Origin: Treponema sp.
GTDB lineage: Bacteria > Spirochaetota > Spirochaetia > Treponematales > Treponemataceae
NCBI GenBank assembly: GCA_022010055.1
Contig: CP091737.1
Location: 930,001-994,000, forward strand
Reading direction: 5' to 3'
Length of the DNA stretch: 64,000 nucleotides
A program made the position numbers and the translations under genes. The notes below the pieces were generated by a model. The model worked only from the letters and a program-made list of their open reading frames with translations. It was not told the origin of the DNA and made no database searches. Shown here piece after piece: positions 56,844 through 64,000 of the stretch. The stretch's first letter is position 1; every line of letters begins with the position of its first letter.

Positions 56844-57599
56844 TTATTTTGCGTCCGCGCTGGATTTTGAGCTTCCGGAAAAGTCAGTACCGCTGATATT
56901 TTTAAGAAGCTTAAGCGCCTTTGCCCTTACAGGTGAGGCGTAGTGATAATCGGCCGCGATTTTAGAAAGAGAATCAATGATGATTTTCTTGTTTTCAGTG
57001 GTTTCTGAAAGTTTCTCGTATGCGTCAATCACCTCAAATGCCAGCGATGAGGTAGGGTTGAGAATCTGATTTCTTCTGTTTGCAAAAGAAATCGCGTCCA
57101 CAACCTCGTCATTCGCGTTAATGCCTATTTCTCCAAGGGAATTTACCGCCGCGGAGATAACCATCGGTTCATTTTCTGCGAGCGTCACTTTTACAAGGTA
57201 ATTCTTTGATTCTTCAGTCTTGATTTTTCCGAGCGCAAGGCAAGCCCTTCTTCTGATGTCCGGAAAGTTGTTTATAAGACGGCCGTTTGTTCTTGACTGG
57301 GAAGTTATGCCTTCTCCTGCAAGCTGGTTCAGGGCCTTCATTACGTCCGGCGAAGAATTTCCGTTGTTTACGGCTTCTTCCAGGAACTGCATCGCGACCA
57401 GTTTGTTGTCGTATTCGTCTGACTGAGCAAGGCTAAGGATTACAACTCCGTCAACATCGTTTAAATATTCTTCTTCAACCGATGTTTCAGACTTGGCGCT
57501 GGCTGACGGCGATTTCTGAACTTTTTGTTCCTGCGCAAAAACCATAGAAGCCATAGCAAGGCATCCTGCCGCAAGAACAATCTTTTTTATCATTTTCAT
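56844..57599 (-). CDS. Exported HEAT-like repeat protein
   Basis: This 251-residue protein has a signal peptide (MIKKIVLAAGCLAMASMVFAQ), a Ser/Lys-rich linker, and HEAT-like helical repeats such as DIRRRACLALGKIKTEESKN, MVISAAVNSLGEIGINANDE and PVRAKALKLLKNI. Such proteins are usually scaffolds. It ends in a Ser-rich tail. It stands alone between the lipoprotein gene and maf, with a hairpin terminator after it. Confidence 0.72.
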   Translation of the reverse strand: MKMIKKIVLAAGCLAMASMVFAQEQKVQKSPSASAKSETSVEEEYLNDVDGVVILSLAQSDEYDNKLVAMQFLEEAVNNGNSSPDVMKALNQLAGEGITSQSRTNGRLINNFPDIRRRACLALGKIKTEESKNYLVKVTLAENEPMVISAAVNSLGEIGINANDEVVDAISFANRRNQILNPTSSLAFEVIDAYEKLSETTENKKIIIDSLSKIAADYHYASPVRAKALKLLKNISGTDFSGSSKSSADAK

Positions 57600-57699
57600 T
57601 GAAATTTTTCCTCCTGGAAAATACCTTTTATATACAGAATAAATTATAAATTAACTATTTAATTAAATCAACAAAACAGTTTCTCCGTCCCGTCCTTTT

Positions 57700-58251
57700 T
57701 TAATTCTGGAGCTCGGGGATGTTTACCATCCATTTTCCATTTATCCGGACAAAATTGTAGTACACTATATCCCTGTCGTTTCTTGGCTGGACAGCTTTTA
57801 CGGAATCTCTTGAAATGTACCTGATCTCCTCCACGGAGCGGCCTTGCCGGGAAGGAACGAACACATACCGGAAATAGTCGTTAAGGTTTGAAAGCCGTAT
57901 TTTTGAAGGAAGCCTTTTTGAGGCGTTCAGAAGATTTCTCGGGTTTGACCAGTATTTAAGGGAGTCAGGATCTATATAAGACATCCATGAGTTGAAGTCA
58001 TAGCTTGTAATTATCTCGGAAAGTTCCTTTATAATCTGAAGAATTTCGTTTTTATCGGCGTTGAATTCTTCCCTTGTGATTTTTACGCCCTGGGTGGAAC
58101 GGCCGAATTCGTCGTCCGGAGCTGTGGATTTTTCTATTTTTTCAGCAGCGATTTTTTCCGGCTGCTGGACTTCCGCCTTTGTGGAGCTGCAGCTGCTGGC
58201 CGCCAGGGCAAGAGCCGCTGGAATAATTGCAAAAATTAATTTTCTAACCAT
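57700..58251 (-). CDS. Hypothetical lipoprotein
   Basis: The start at 58251 gives a lipoprotein signal (MVRKLIFAIIPAALALAASSC), so the mature protein begins at a lipidated Cys followed by SSTKAE. The mature 160 residues include a helical stretch (NEILQIIKELSEIITSYDF), SWMSYIDPDSLKYW, and a C-terminal VYYNFVRINGKWMVNIPE. That end resembles NTF2/DUF-type lipoproteins with an SnoaL-like end, but the family is not certain. It diverges from coaD, with 56 bases between. Confidence 0.65.
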   Translation of the reverse strand: MVRKLIFAIIPAALALAASSCSSTKAEVQQPEKIAAEKIEKSTAPDDEFGRSTQGVKITREEFNADKNEILQIIKELSEIITSYDFNSWMSYIDPDSLKYWSNPRNLLNASKRLPSKIRLSNLNDYFRYVFVPSRQGRSVEEIRYISRDSVKAVQPRNDRDIVYYNFVRINGKWMVNIPELQN

Positions 58252-58307
58252 ATTTTGTATCTTACAACGCTTGTATCTTTTCGTCAAACAAAGTAATTTC
58301 TTTTTAT

Positions 58308-58780
58308 ATGACAAAGGCTATTTTTCCAGGATCGTTTGATCCGCCGACAAACGGACACATCAATATCATCCAGCGGGCATGCAGGATTTTTGATGAGATC
58401 GATGTCGTTATCGCCGTGAACAGCTCGAAAAAATGTCTGTTTACGGCAGAAGAAAGGCTTTCCATGCTAAAAGAGCTCGTGAAGCCGTTTAAAAACGTTA
58501 CTGTCCACACTTATTCAGGGCTTATAGTCCGTTATGCGGCAGAAAGCAATGCGAAGGTTCTTATCCGAGGAATACGGAATGCGACAGATTTTTCCTATGA
58601 ATTCGACCTTTCGCTTATGAATCACAACCTGAATCCTGAAATCGAAACGATGTTCATTCCTACAGACCAGAAATACATCCTTCTGAAAGCAGCGCGATAA
58701 AAGAGCTTGCCCAGTTCAAGGGCGATATTTCGGGAATGGTCCCGGAGATTGTGCAGAAGGCGCTGGAACAAAAATATTAA
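58308..58780 (+). CDS. coaD: Phosphopantetheine adenylyltransferase, one frame break
   Basis: CoaD makes dephospho-CoA from 4'-phosphopantetheine and ATP. Motifs are AIFPGSFDPPTNGHINII (T/HxGH), VNSSKKCLFTAEERLSM, and VLIRGIRNATDFSYEFD. The frame breaks near 58690, where one A is missing in CTGAAAGCAGC; restored, it reads LKSSAIKELAQFKGDISG to TAA 58780, about 157 residues. The gene is essential, so the break is probably an error. Confidence 0.93.
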
Positions 58781-58785
58781 TTTTG

Positions 58786-58846
58786 TTGACATTTTATCTT
58801 AATCTGTTATACTTTGTTGACATACTGATTCGAACTGTTGTATTAT
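58786..58846 (+). promoter_or_regulatory. Tandem sigma-70 promoters for rpmF-acpP
   Basis: P1 has TTGACA at 58786-58791 and TATACT at 58808-58813 with a 16-base spacer. P2 has TTGACA at 58817-58822 and TATTAT at 58841-58846 with an 18-base spacer. Both point to rpmF (start 58892). Two near-consensus promoters fit a highly expressed ribosomal protein and acyl carrier protein unit. Confidence 0.75.
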
Positions 58847-58891
58847 AGACCGCAGTAAATCAGATAATAATCTTATTAGTGAGGTTTATAA

Positions 58892-59080
58892 ATGGCAGTA
58901 CCTAGATCGAAAACATCTAAAGCCGTTACAAAAAGACGCCAGTCAATCAATATGCGTTTGGCAGCACCTCAGCTTGTTGAGTGCAACAACTGTGGAAATC
59001 TGATCCAGTCGCATCGTGTTTGTCCTAAATGCGGATTCTACCGCGGACGTCAGGTTGTCACACCTGAATCAAACGGCTAA
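58892..59080 (+). CDS. rpmF: 50S ribosomal protein L32
   Basis: This 62-residue protein has the L32 N-terminus AVPRSKTSKAVTKRRQSINM and a zinc ribbon with four Cys (CNNCGN and CPKCGFYRGRQV). It is followed 14 bases later by acpP, a very common pairing near fatty-acid genes. A GAGG site precedes the ATG. Confidence 0.96.
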   Translation: MAVPRSKTSKAVTKRRQSINMRLAAPQLVECNNCGNLIQSHRVCPKCGFYRGRQVVTPESNG

Positions 59081-59094
59081 ATAAGGGGAAAAAT

Positions 59095-59328
59095 ATGGAC
59101 GAATTGTTTGAAAAAATCAAAAAACTTATCGCTGAAAAGCTGGATATTGATGAATCTAAAATCACTCTTGATTCATCATTCCGTGGTGATCTTGGCGCAG
59201 ACAGCCTTGACACATACGAACTTGTTTATGCCATCGAAGAAGAACTTGGCGTAAGCATTCCTGATGAAAAAGCAAACGAATTTGAAACTGTTCGCGATGC
59301 TTATGATTTCATCAAATCACAGCAGTAG
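59095..59328 (+). CDS. acpP: Acyl carrier protein
   Basis: This 77-residue acidic helical carrier has its phosphopantetheine Ser in the DSL motif of GADSLDTYELVYAIEEELG. It is needed for fatty-acid synthesis, and CoaD nearby makes the precursor of its prosthetic group. It starts 14 bases after rpmF, with a GGGGA ribosome site, and is followed by a strong terminator. Confidence 0.96.
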   Translation: MDELFEKIKKLIAEKLDIDESKITLDSSFRGDLGADSLDTYELVYAIEEELGVSIPDEKANEFETVRDAYDFIKSQQ

Positions 59329-59348
59329 ACAATTCTTGTTGCTTTAAG

Positions 59349-59383
59349 AAAAACACAGGCTATAACGCTTGTGTTTTTTTTTT
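59349..59383 (+). terminator. Rho-independent terminator after acpP
   Basis: AAACACAGGC pairs with GCTTGTGTTT and is followed by about ten T. It separates the rpmF-acpP unit from rnc. Confidence 0.85.
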
Positions 59384-59404
59384 GTTAAAATTATAGTTTC
59401 TGTA

Positions 59405-60118
59405 ATGAAAAAAAATATTTCTAATGAAAGAAAAAAAGCCCTTCTGGAATTCTGCAGACCGCTTGGCTTGAAATTTAAAAATCTTGAACTCTTGAATATG
59501 GCGTTTCATCACTGCTCATATTCCAATGAGAATCATTCAGAAAAACTTTATAACAACGAAAGGCTGGAATTTCTTGGTGACTCTGTTCTGGGGCTTGCCA
59601 CCGCGGATTTTCTCTACAGCGATATGAGCCGGACCCATGCGGAAGGCGACCTGGCGAAAATAAAGGCGGTTGTCGTTTCCGAAAAAACGCTTGCCCCGAT
59701 CGGACTCCGGTTCGGAATTGACAGAATGTTGGTTCTTGGACACGGCGAGGAGCTTAGCGGAGGACGCAAAAAGCCTGCGATTATAGCGGACTGCATGGAA
59801 GCGATAATCGGCGCATATTATCTTGATTCAGGATACGAGAACTGCGAGAAATATGTACTTTCCTTTATTGTTCCGGAAGTAAAAAAAGTGCAGGAGTTCG
59901 GCGGAAAAGATTTTAAGACTTTGCTACAGGAACTTTATCAGAAAAAGTACAAGCAGGCGCCGCGCTATGAACTCGTTGATGTTTCAGGACCAGACCACGA
60001 CCAGAAATTCAAGGTGAATGTTCATCTTGGAGAACTTGTCTACGGACCTGCGGAGGGAAAATCAAAAAAAGAAGCGGAACAAAAAGCGGCGGAAATGGCA
60101 TATAATTGTTTGAAATAA
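59405..60118 (+). CDS. rnc: Ribonuclease III
   Basis: This double-strand RNA endonuclease acts in rRNA processing. The catalytic signature is NERLEFLGDSVLGLATADF, with the second acidic site in ADCMEAIIGAYYLDSG; the C-terminal double-strand RNA-binding domain begins at DFKTLLQELYQKKYKQ and ends with KKEAEQKAAEMAY. The start at 59405 (MKKNISNERKKALLEF) gives 237 residues; an in-frame upstream ATG at 59369 lies inside the terminator and is rejected. Confidence 0.95.
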   Translation: MKKNISNERKKALLEFCRPLGLKFKNLELLNMAFHHCSYSNENHSEKLYNNERLEFLGDSVLGLATADFLYSDMSRTHAEGDLAKIKAVVVSEKTLAPIGLRFGIDRMLVLGHGEELSGGRKKPAIIADCMEAIIGAYYLDSGYENCEKYVLSFIVPEVKKVQEFGGKDFKTLLQELYQKKYKQAPRYELVDVSGPDHDQKFKVNVHLGELVYGPAEGKSKKEAEQKAAEMAYNCLK

Positions 60119-60141
60119 CAAGAAAAAATGCTATTATTTTT

Positions 60142-61746
60142 ATGATGAAAAAGTGTTTTTTATGCGGCGCGTTGTTATTCTCCGTTCTTGTTTCGGGGTG
60201 TTATATTGCTGAAGACTCTTCAAAAAAGAATATAACGATTGAAACCAACGCTTCTTCCGGCGACAAGGTTTGGTTCATGGCGGCCAGCATGGATTCTGCG
60301 GACATTCCTGCCTCTTCTGTTCCGTATTTTCACATTTCAAGAGCAAAAAGTGCCGGGGCGGAAAATATACGTCCGGAAAAAAATAATGATTCCGCAGATG
60401 AATTTAATGATTCAAGAAATTTCAACACTTCTTCTGAGTATATTTCAAAGAGCAACACCGCTTTATTGAAAAGTTTATCTTCCAGAAATCTATATAATTA
60501 TAGTTACAAAGAAAAACTGTTCAATCCAGAAGACAGCATTACAAAGATAAAACTGAATACTGATTCATCAGTTCTGAGGAAAGAAACAGCAACAAGAATG
60601 TATCCCGGAGAAAACTGCAATGTTTTTTTTGTGCAAAACGGAAATTGCCCGATAACAAAAGAGAGTCTTTCATCATATAAATTGAACGGCAGGACGGTAG
60701 ACCTTTTTGAGGTTTTCGGAAAGCTTTTTGACGAAAAGATTTTTCCGAATATAACAGATATTCTGGGAGCTTACGAGTATAAAACAACATACGAAAACGT
60801 GATTTCCTGTCCTGAAAAAATAAATATTGTCATATCTGACCTTTTTTACGATTATTCTGATACTTCAGAAACAAAATCAGGAACTTACGGATATTTTTGG
60901 GCAGGTGATATGTTCAAAGATTATGAAAATCAGGACTCTATAATTCATCTTGACAGTTTTTTTATATCAGAGAATCCGGAATCCGTCTATTCAACTTTGG
61001 CGCATGAATTCAACCATATGCTGAACACCATAAACAAAAGTTTTGTGCATAAAAAAGAATTTTCAACCTGGTACACAGAAATGCTTTCCGCTTTGGCGGA
61101 CGCAATGTTTGAAAACTATCTTTCTGAAAATTTAAAGGACGATGATTCCATTGTAAACTCTAGAATTCCGTTTTTTAACACATGGTATAATCTTGGGTTT
61201 TCCACATGGCGAAGCGACACCACTGATTATTTTCCCAGTGGCGATGTGCTGATTTCTTATGGAAATGTGTTCGCATTCGGCAATTTTATTGCAAAAAATT
61301 ACGGCGGATTTAAACTGATTAAAGAAATTGCGGAAAATAAATACGTTGATGAGGAGTCTATTGTTCAGGCGGTTAGAGAATGTAATCCTGAAAGATCCGG
61401 AATAACATTCAAGGATATCCTGAAAGATTTTTCGTGTGTTCATATTAAGACGTTTGCGAATTACCCCAGCAATGCTTCATTTCCAACTCTAAAAAAAGAA
61501 GTGGCCTATGAAAAGAATAGAAGTATATGTCTGAAATCCATAGATAATTCTATATGCCTGACAGATAATAATAATTATTATTATAAAACCAGCGGGCTTT
61601 ATGCCATTTCTAAAAATACTCCTGTAGTGCTTGGTCAGTATGGATTTTTACTGTACGGTTATTCAGTAGGCGGCGGCTCAGTAACCGCGACAATTGACAA
61701 AAATTACAACGCCTTTGCCTATACAGTTTTAGATAAGCAAAAATAA
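60142..61746 (+). CDS. M30-like lipoprotein metallopeptidase
   Basis: The start at 60142 gives a lipoprotein signal ending LFSVLVSGC, so the protein is predicted to be a lipoprotein at the cell envelope. The zinc motif is TLAHEFNHMLN (HExxH), with the downstream EMLSALADAMFENY as likely third-ligand region, as in hyicolysin-type M30 peptidases. The protein has about 534 residues, and a beta-rich C-terminal domain follows. Such peptidases are common in treponemes. It starts 23 bases after rnc and is followed by a small exported protein. Confidence 0.75.
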   Translation: MMKKCFLCGALLFSVLVSGCYIAEDSSKKNITIETNASSGDKVWFMAASMDSADIPASSVPYFHISRAKSAGAENIRPEKNNDSADEFNDSRNFNTSSEYISKSNTALLKSLSSRNLYNYSYKEKLFNPEDSITKIKLNTDSSVLRKETATRMYPGENCNVFFVQNGNCPITKESLSSYKLNGRTVDLFEVFGKLFDEKIFPNITDILGAYEYKTTYENVISCPEKINIVISDLFYDYSDTSETKSGTYGYFWAGDMFKDYENQDSIIHLDSFFISENPESVYSTLAHEFNHMLNTINKSFVHKKEFSTWYTEMLSALADAMFENYLSENLKDDDSIVNSRIPFFNTWYNLGFSTWRSDTTDYFPSGDVLISYGNVFAFGNFIAKNYGGFKLIKEIAENKYVDEESIVQAVRECNPERSGITFKDILKDFSCVHIKTFANYPSNASFPTLKKEVAYEKNRSICLKSIDNSICLTDNNNYYYKTSGLYAISKNTPVVLGQYGFLLYGYSVGGGSVTATIDKNYNAFAYTVLDKQK

Positions 61747-61767
61747 ATTTACAGGAAAGGCCTATTT

Positions 61768-62055
61768 ATGAAAAAACTCTTTTGTTGTTTTGTTTTCTTA
61801 TTTTTATTTGCGCAGGATTTTTTTTCATTTTCCAGACCGGATGATTTTTTTTCTGAGTCCGGCTTCATAGAAAGCTATGGAAATGAGCCTTTCAATTATC
61901 CTGTTTTTGTTGTTCATTCAAAAAAATATGCGATTGAAGCCGACGAGAAATGTAAAAAAGAACTGCTGTCATTCCAAGGAAAGAAAATCGCGCTTACAGG
62001 AACACTTCTGGATGAAAACACAATTAGACCGGAAAGTTTTAAAAGTATAAAATAG
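61768..62055 (+). CDS. Small exported hypothetical protein
   Basis: This 95-residue protein has a signal peptide (CCFVFLFLFAQDFFSFS) and a short mature domain with FQGKKIALTGTLLDENTIRP, reminiscent of small OB-like folds. No function is assignable. It is cotranscribed with the M30 peptidase (21 bases away). Its stop codon lies at the edge of the palindromic repeat. Confidence 0.6.
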   Translation: MKKLFCCFVFLFLFAQDFFSFSRPDDFFSESGFIESYGNEPFNYPVFVVHSKKYAIEADEKCKKELLSFQGKKIALTGTLLDENTIRPESFKSIK

Positions 62056-62246
62056 CCTTAATTTAGAATTTTTTTTGCAAATTCTGAAAAAACGCTCTCG
62101 GCAGATTTTCAATTTGCTCAGATGGATTTGGCTCGAATTCGGGTGCTCCGCACTTTAATTAATTCAATCGCCAAAAATCTTCACAAATTGCAAATCTGCC
62201 TGCGCTTTTATTCTTTTTACAAAAAACTCGACATCCAGGCTATTTA
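62050..62246 (-). repeat. Large imperfect palindrome, copy 2
   Basis: Read on the minus strand, this is the second copy of the element at 2625-2829: CGAGTTTTTTGTAAAAAG, then an arm and tip of about 85 bases nearly identical to copy 1, including GTGCGGAGCACC, then the right arm with CAGATTTTCAATTTG complementarity. It lacks about 14 bases found at the tip of copy 1. It fills the space between convergent genes and reaches the stop codons on both sides (62055 and 62251), so it may serve as a two-way terminator. Confidence 0.85.
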
Positions 62247-62250
62247 GAAC

Positions 62251-63495
62251 CTACAACGCTATTACAATTATTTTGGCCGCAAGAACAATTGAAACAAGCG
62301 CAAACGGGTAGGTTGCCGCATACGCGCTGGAAACCTCATCTGTTCCTGCTGTTGCAATCAATGTTCCAAGGGCAGGTGTTGAAGTCATTCCGCCGGTAAT
62401 AGAACCAAGGTTGTTCAATATGCTCAGCTTAAATACATATCTTGCGATTATGTAGCCGATAATCATAGGCATTAAGGTAAGCACAACACCGTACAGGAAG
62501 AATGAAACCTTAAAGTTTGCCACAAAGTTTACGCCGCCCGGAACTCCGGCTCCGATAAGGAACAGAACAAGTCCAAGCTCGCGCATAAAGTTCAAAGTTT
62601 CTTTTTTGATTCTAAGGTCAAGGAATCCAAGGTGCGCAAAATGGGCGATGATAAGACCACCGACAAGGCATCCGCCGGAATTTCCAAGATTAAAATAAGA
62701 AATCTGTTTTATAACCTCACCATCAACAACAGTTTCCGCCGTTCCAACAGGAATTTTAATTGCCCCGATTATGCAGCCAAATGCAACCGCCAGTACGAAC
62801 GGAAAAAAATCAAACGGATCAAGTTTTACAAGTTTGCCTTTAGGTTCCGGAACTTGAACAGAATTCGCCGCCTTGAAATTTTCCACCTCTTTATTCATAT
62901 CAACTTTCAAGATTTTTGGAATAATCTGCACAAAAAGAACTACGCCCATGACACCAAAAAGATAGGCGATTCCATAGCCTGCGACAGTCTGGTCAGCATT
63001 TTCCGCGACCTCTTTCGCGGCGCTTAAGCCCGGCGTGCTGGTCAGTGCTCCGGTAAGAAGTCCAACCGCCATTTCCGGCGAAAGGTTTTTGTCACATTTT
63101 ACAAAAATTATCGCGGTAATCGTTCCGATTGCGATTACAACAACGCCAAGGATTATGTAAGAAAAAGTGCTTTTGTTAAAACTCCTGAAAAACTTTGGAC
63201 CCGCGATAAGTCCTACCGCAGTAACAAAAAGCGCTGTTCCGATATTGGAAACAATTCCAAAATTACCCTTGATTTTAGGTTCCCACAAAGTGATTGTCGT
63301 TCCATGAACATCAAAATTTGGAACATAGCTTACAAGAACACCGTAAAGAAGCGCTATCAGCAAAACCCCGGCAGTGCCAAGCTCAATGCCTTTTATTTTG
63401 ATACCGCCAACAAGGTATCCAAGCGCGCCTATCGTAAAAATGATAAACACGAACGAAAGACCTGAAGTAAGAACTCCAGCCAGATAACTAGTCAT
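62251..63495 (-). CDS. Aspartate:alanine-exchanger (AAE) family transporter
   Basis: This 414-residue protein has about ten membrane helices in two halves, each with a family signature: GALTSTPGLSAAKE and GGMTSTPALGTLIA. It lacks the central TrkA-C domains found in YidE and AspT, having instead a short hydrophilic linker (about residues 205-235). Substrates in the family are amino or dicarboxylic acids; the specificity here is unknown. The frame is intact, and it shares the strand with the XRE regulator upstream (17-base gap). Confidence 0.8.
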   Translation of the reverse strand: MTSYLAGVLTSGLSFVFIIFTIGALGYLVGGIKIKGIELGTAGVLLIALLYGVLVSYVPNFDVHGTTITLWEPKIKGNFGIVSNIGTALFVTAVGLIAGPKFFRSFNKSTFSYIILGVVVIAIGTITAIIFVKCDKNLSPEMAVGLLTGALTSTPGLSAAKEVAENADQTVAGYGIAYLFGVMGVVLFVQIIPKILKVDMNKEVENFKAANSVQVPEPKGKLVKLDPFDFFPFVLAVAFGCIIGAIKIPVGTAETVVDGEVIKQISYFNLGNSGGCLVGGLIIAHFAHLGFLDLRIKKETLNFMRELGLVLFLIGAGVPGGVNFVANFKVSFFLYGVVLTLMPMIIGYIIARYVFKLSILNNLGSITGGMTSTPALGTLIATAGTDEVSSAYAATYPFALVSIVLAAKIIVIAL

Positions 63496-63512
63496 TTTAA
63501 CCTCGAAAAATA

Positions 63513-63983
63513 TTAGATTATTCTATTATATAAGTATGTTTTTTTTACGCAAGAGAGAGTTGATGTATGGAACAAGAAATAACTGATTTTTTTAAAATCT
63601 AGTTCAGTTTTGTATATTTTTCTATACAATGATTTTTTTGTCTTTTGAAAAAAATCAAAAAAATCTATTTTTATCTTAATAAATTCTTCGTGAATTTTTT
63701 TCTTTACAACAGAAGAAGTTATGTTTTGTTCTAATAATGACAAATTTGTTTTTTCTTGATTACTGGCAGCAATATTTTCTTCAAAAAGTTGTTTATAGGA
63801 AATGTTAAGCGCGGCTGCAATGTTTTGAACAACTTCCAGAGAGGCGGATTTTCTTCCAAGCTCAATTTGTGTCATGAAAGGTACTGAAATTCCTGTTTTT
63901 TCCGCCAAAGCAGCCTGCGTCCAGCCGAATTCTTTTCTTATTTTCCTAATGTTGCTTCCTAAAACCAATAGTATGTCTGTCAT
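63513..63983 (-). CDS. XRE-family DNA-binding regulator
   Basis: This 156-residue protein has an N-terminal helix-turn-helix (IRKIRKEFGWTQAALAEKTG, then VPFMTQIELGRKSASLEVVQ) and a C-terminal Lys/Phe-rich region with no recognised domain. It lies directly upstream of the AAE transporter and could regulate it or itself. The C-terminal part may have been affected by a frame change in one of its A/T runs, so the length is uncertain. Confidence 0.72.
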   Translation of the reverse strand: MTDILLVLGSNIRKIRKEFGWTQAALAEKTGISVPFMTQIELGRKSASLEVVQNIAAALNISYKQLFEENIAASNQEKTNLSLLEQNITSSVVKKKIHEEFIKIKIDFFDFFQKTKKSLYRKIYKTELDFKKISYFLFHTSTLSCVKKTYLYNRII

Positions 63984-64000
63984 TAAAATAATTATGTTGC

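Noticed and set aside
59369..59404. Upstream in-frame ATG as the start of rnc
   Set aside because: It lies within the acpP terminator and would add residues not found in RNase III; ATG 59405 gives the normal N-terminus.

Overview
The window looks like part of a gut or oral Treponema-type spirochaete chromosome, moderately AT-rich. The grounds are a V-type (not F-type) ATPase tail, the order rpsB-tsf-frr-uppS-cdsA-dxr-rseP with no pyrH, an M30-type lipoprotein peptidase, many signal-peptide beta-barrel proteins, and a diderm-style polysaccharide locus. This is inference from gene content; no 16S or other marker is present. I found no rRNA, tRNA, CRISPR array or intact insertion sequence.

Layout. 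1-2.6 kb: end of a V-ATPase operon (ntpD-ntpI-ntpK). 2.9-5.2 kb: ispG and a secreted hypothetical protein. 5.2-46 kb: a large surface-polysaccharide region. It holds a WbaP-like initiating phosphotransferase, many glycosyltransferases (GT2, GT4, GT8-like, GT17), a Wzx flippase, three outer-membrane barrel proteins of Wzi-like or related type, and an Omp85-like barrel. It also holds nucleotide-sugar genes: ugd and a UDP-glucuronate epimerase (UDP-GlcA/GalA), manC and manA (GDP-mannose), rfbA/C/B/D (dTDP-rhamnose) and a DegT aminotransferase. Two sulfatase-fold membrane enzymes are present, one fused to a YidC/Oxa1-like domain. Inside this region, 21.8-27.5 kb is an accessory patch: a HipA-like kinase paired with an AAA/PD-(D/E)XK protein, an Rpn-family nuclease, gene fragments and a dead IS1182-like transposase. 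45-48 kb: an aminotransferase and glgA. 48-56 kb: the rpsB-to-rseP operon ending in a beta-propeller gene. 56-64 kb: maf, a HEAT-like protein, a lipoprotein, coaD, rpmF, acpP, rnc, an M30 peptidase, an AAE-type transporter and an XRE regulator.

Two properties dominate interpretation. First, about thirty reading-frame breaks occur, usually one base lost or gained in a short homopolymer. They hit essential genes (tsf, ispG, cdsA, coaD, V-ATPase), so most are probably sequence errors. I give corrected gene spans. Second, three long poly-G tracts (10, 8 and 8 bases) lie inside coding regions of the polysaccharide region and end in the same context (G-run then TAT). Two of the three are out of frame as read. 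This is what slipped-strand phase variation would look like, although the homopolymer error problem means ON/OFF states cannot be read from this sequence.

Other notable structures are a roughly 200-bp imperfect palindrome present as two inverted copies at 2.6 and 62.1 kb, directly after stop codons; the YidC-sulfatase fusion, in which the arginine important in many insertases is absent; and the two-gene HipA-AAA/nuclease unit.
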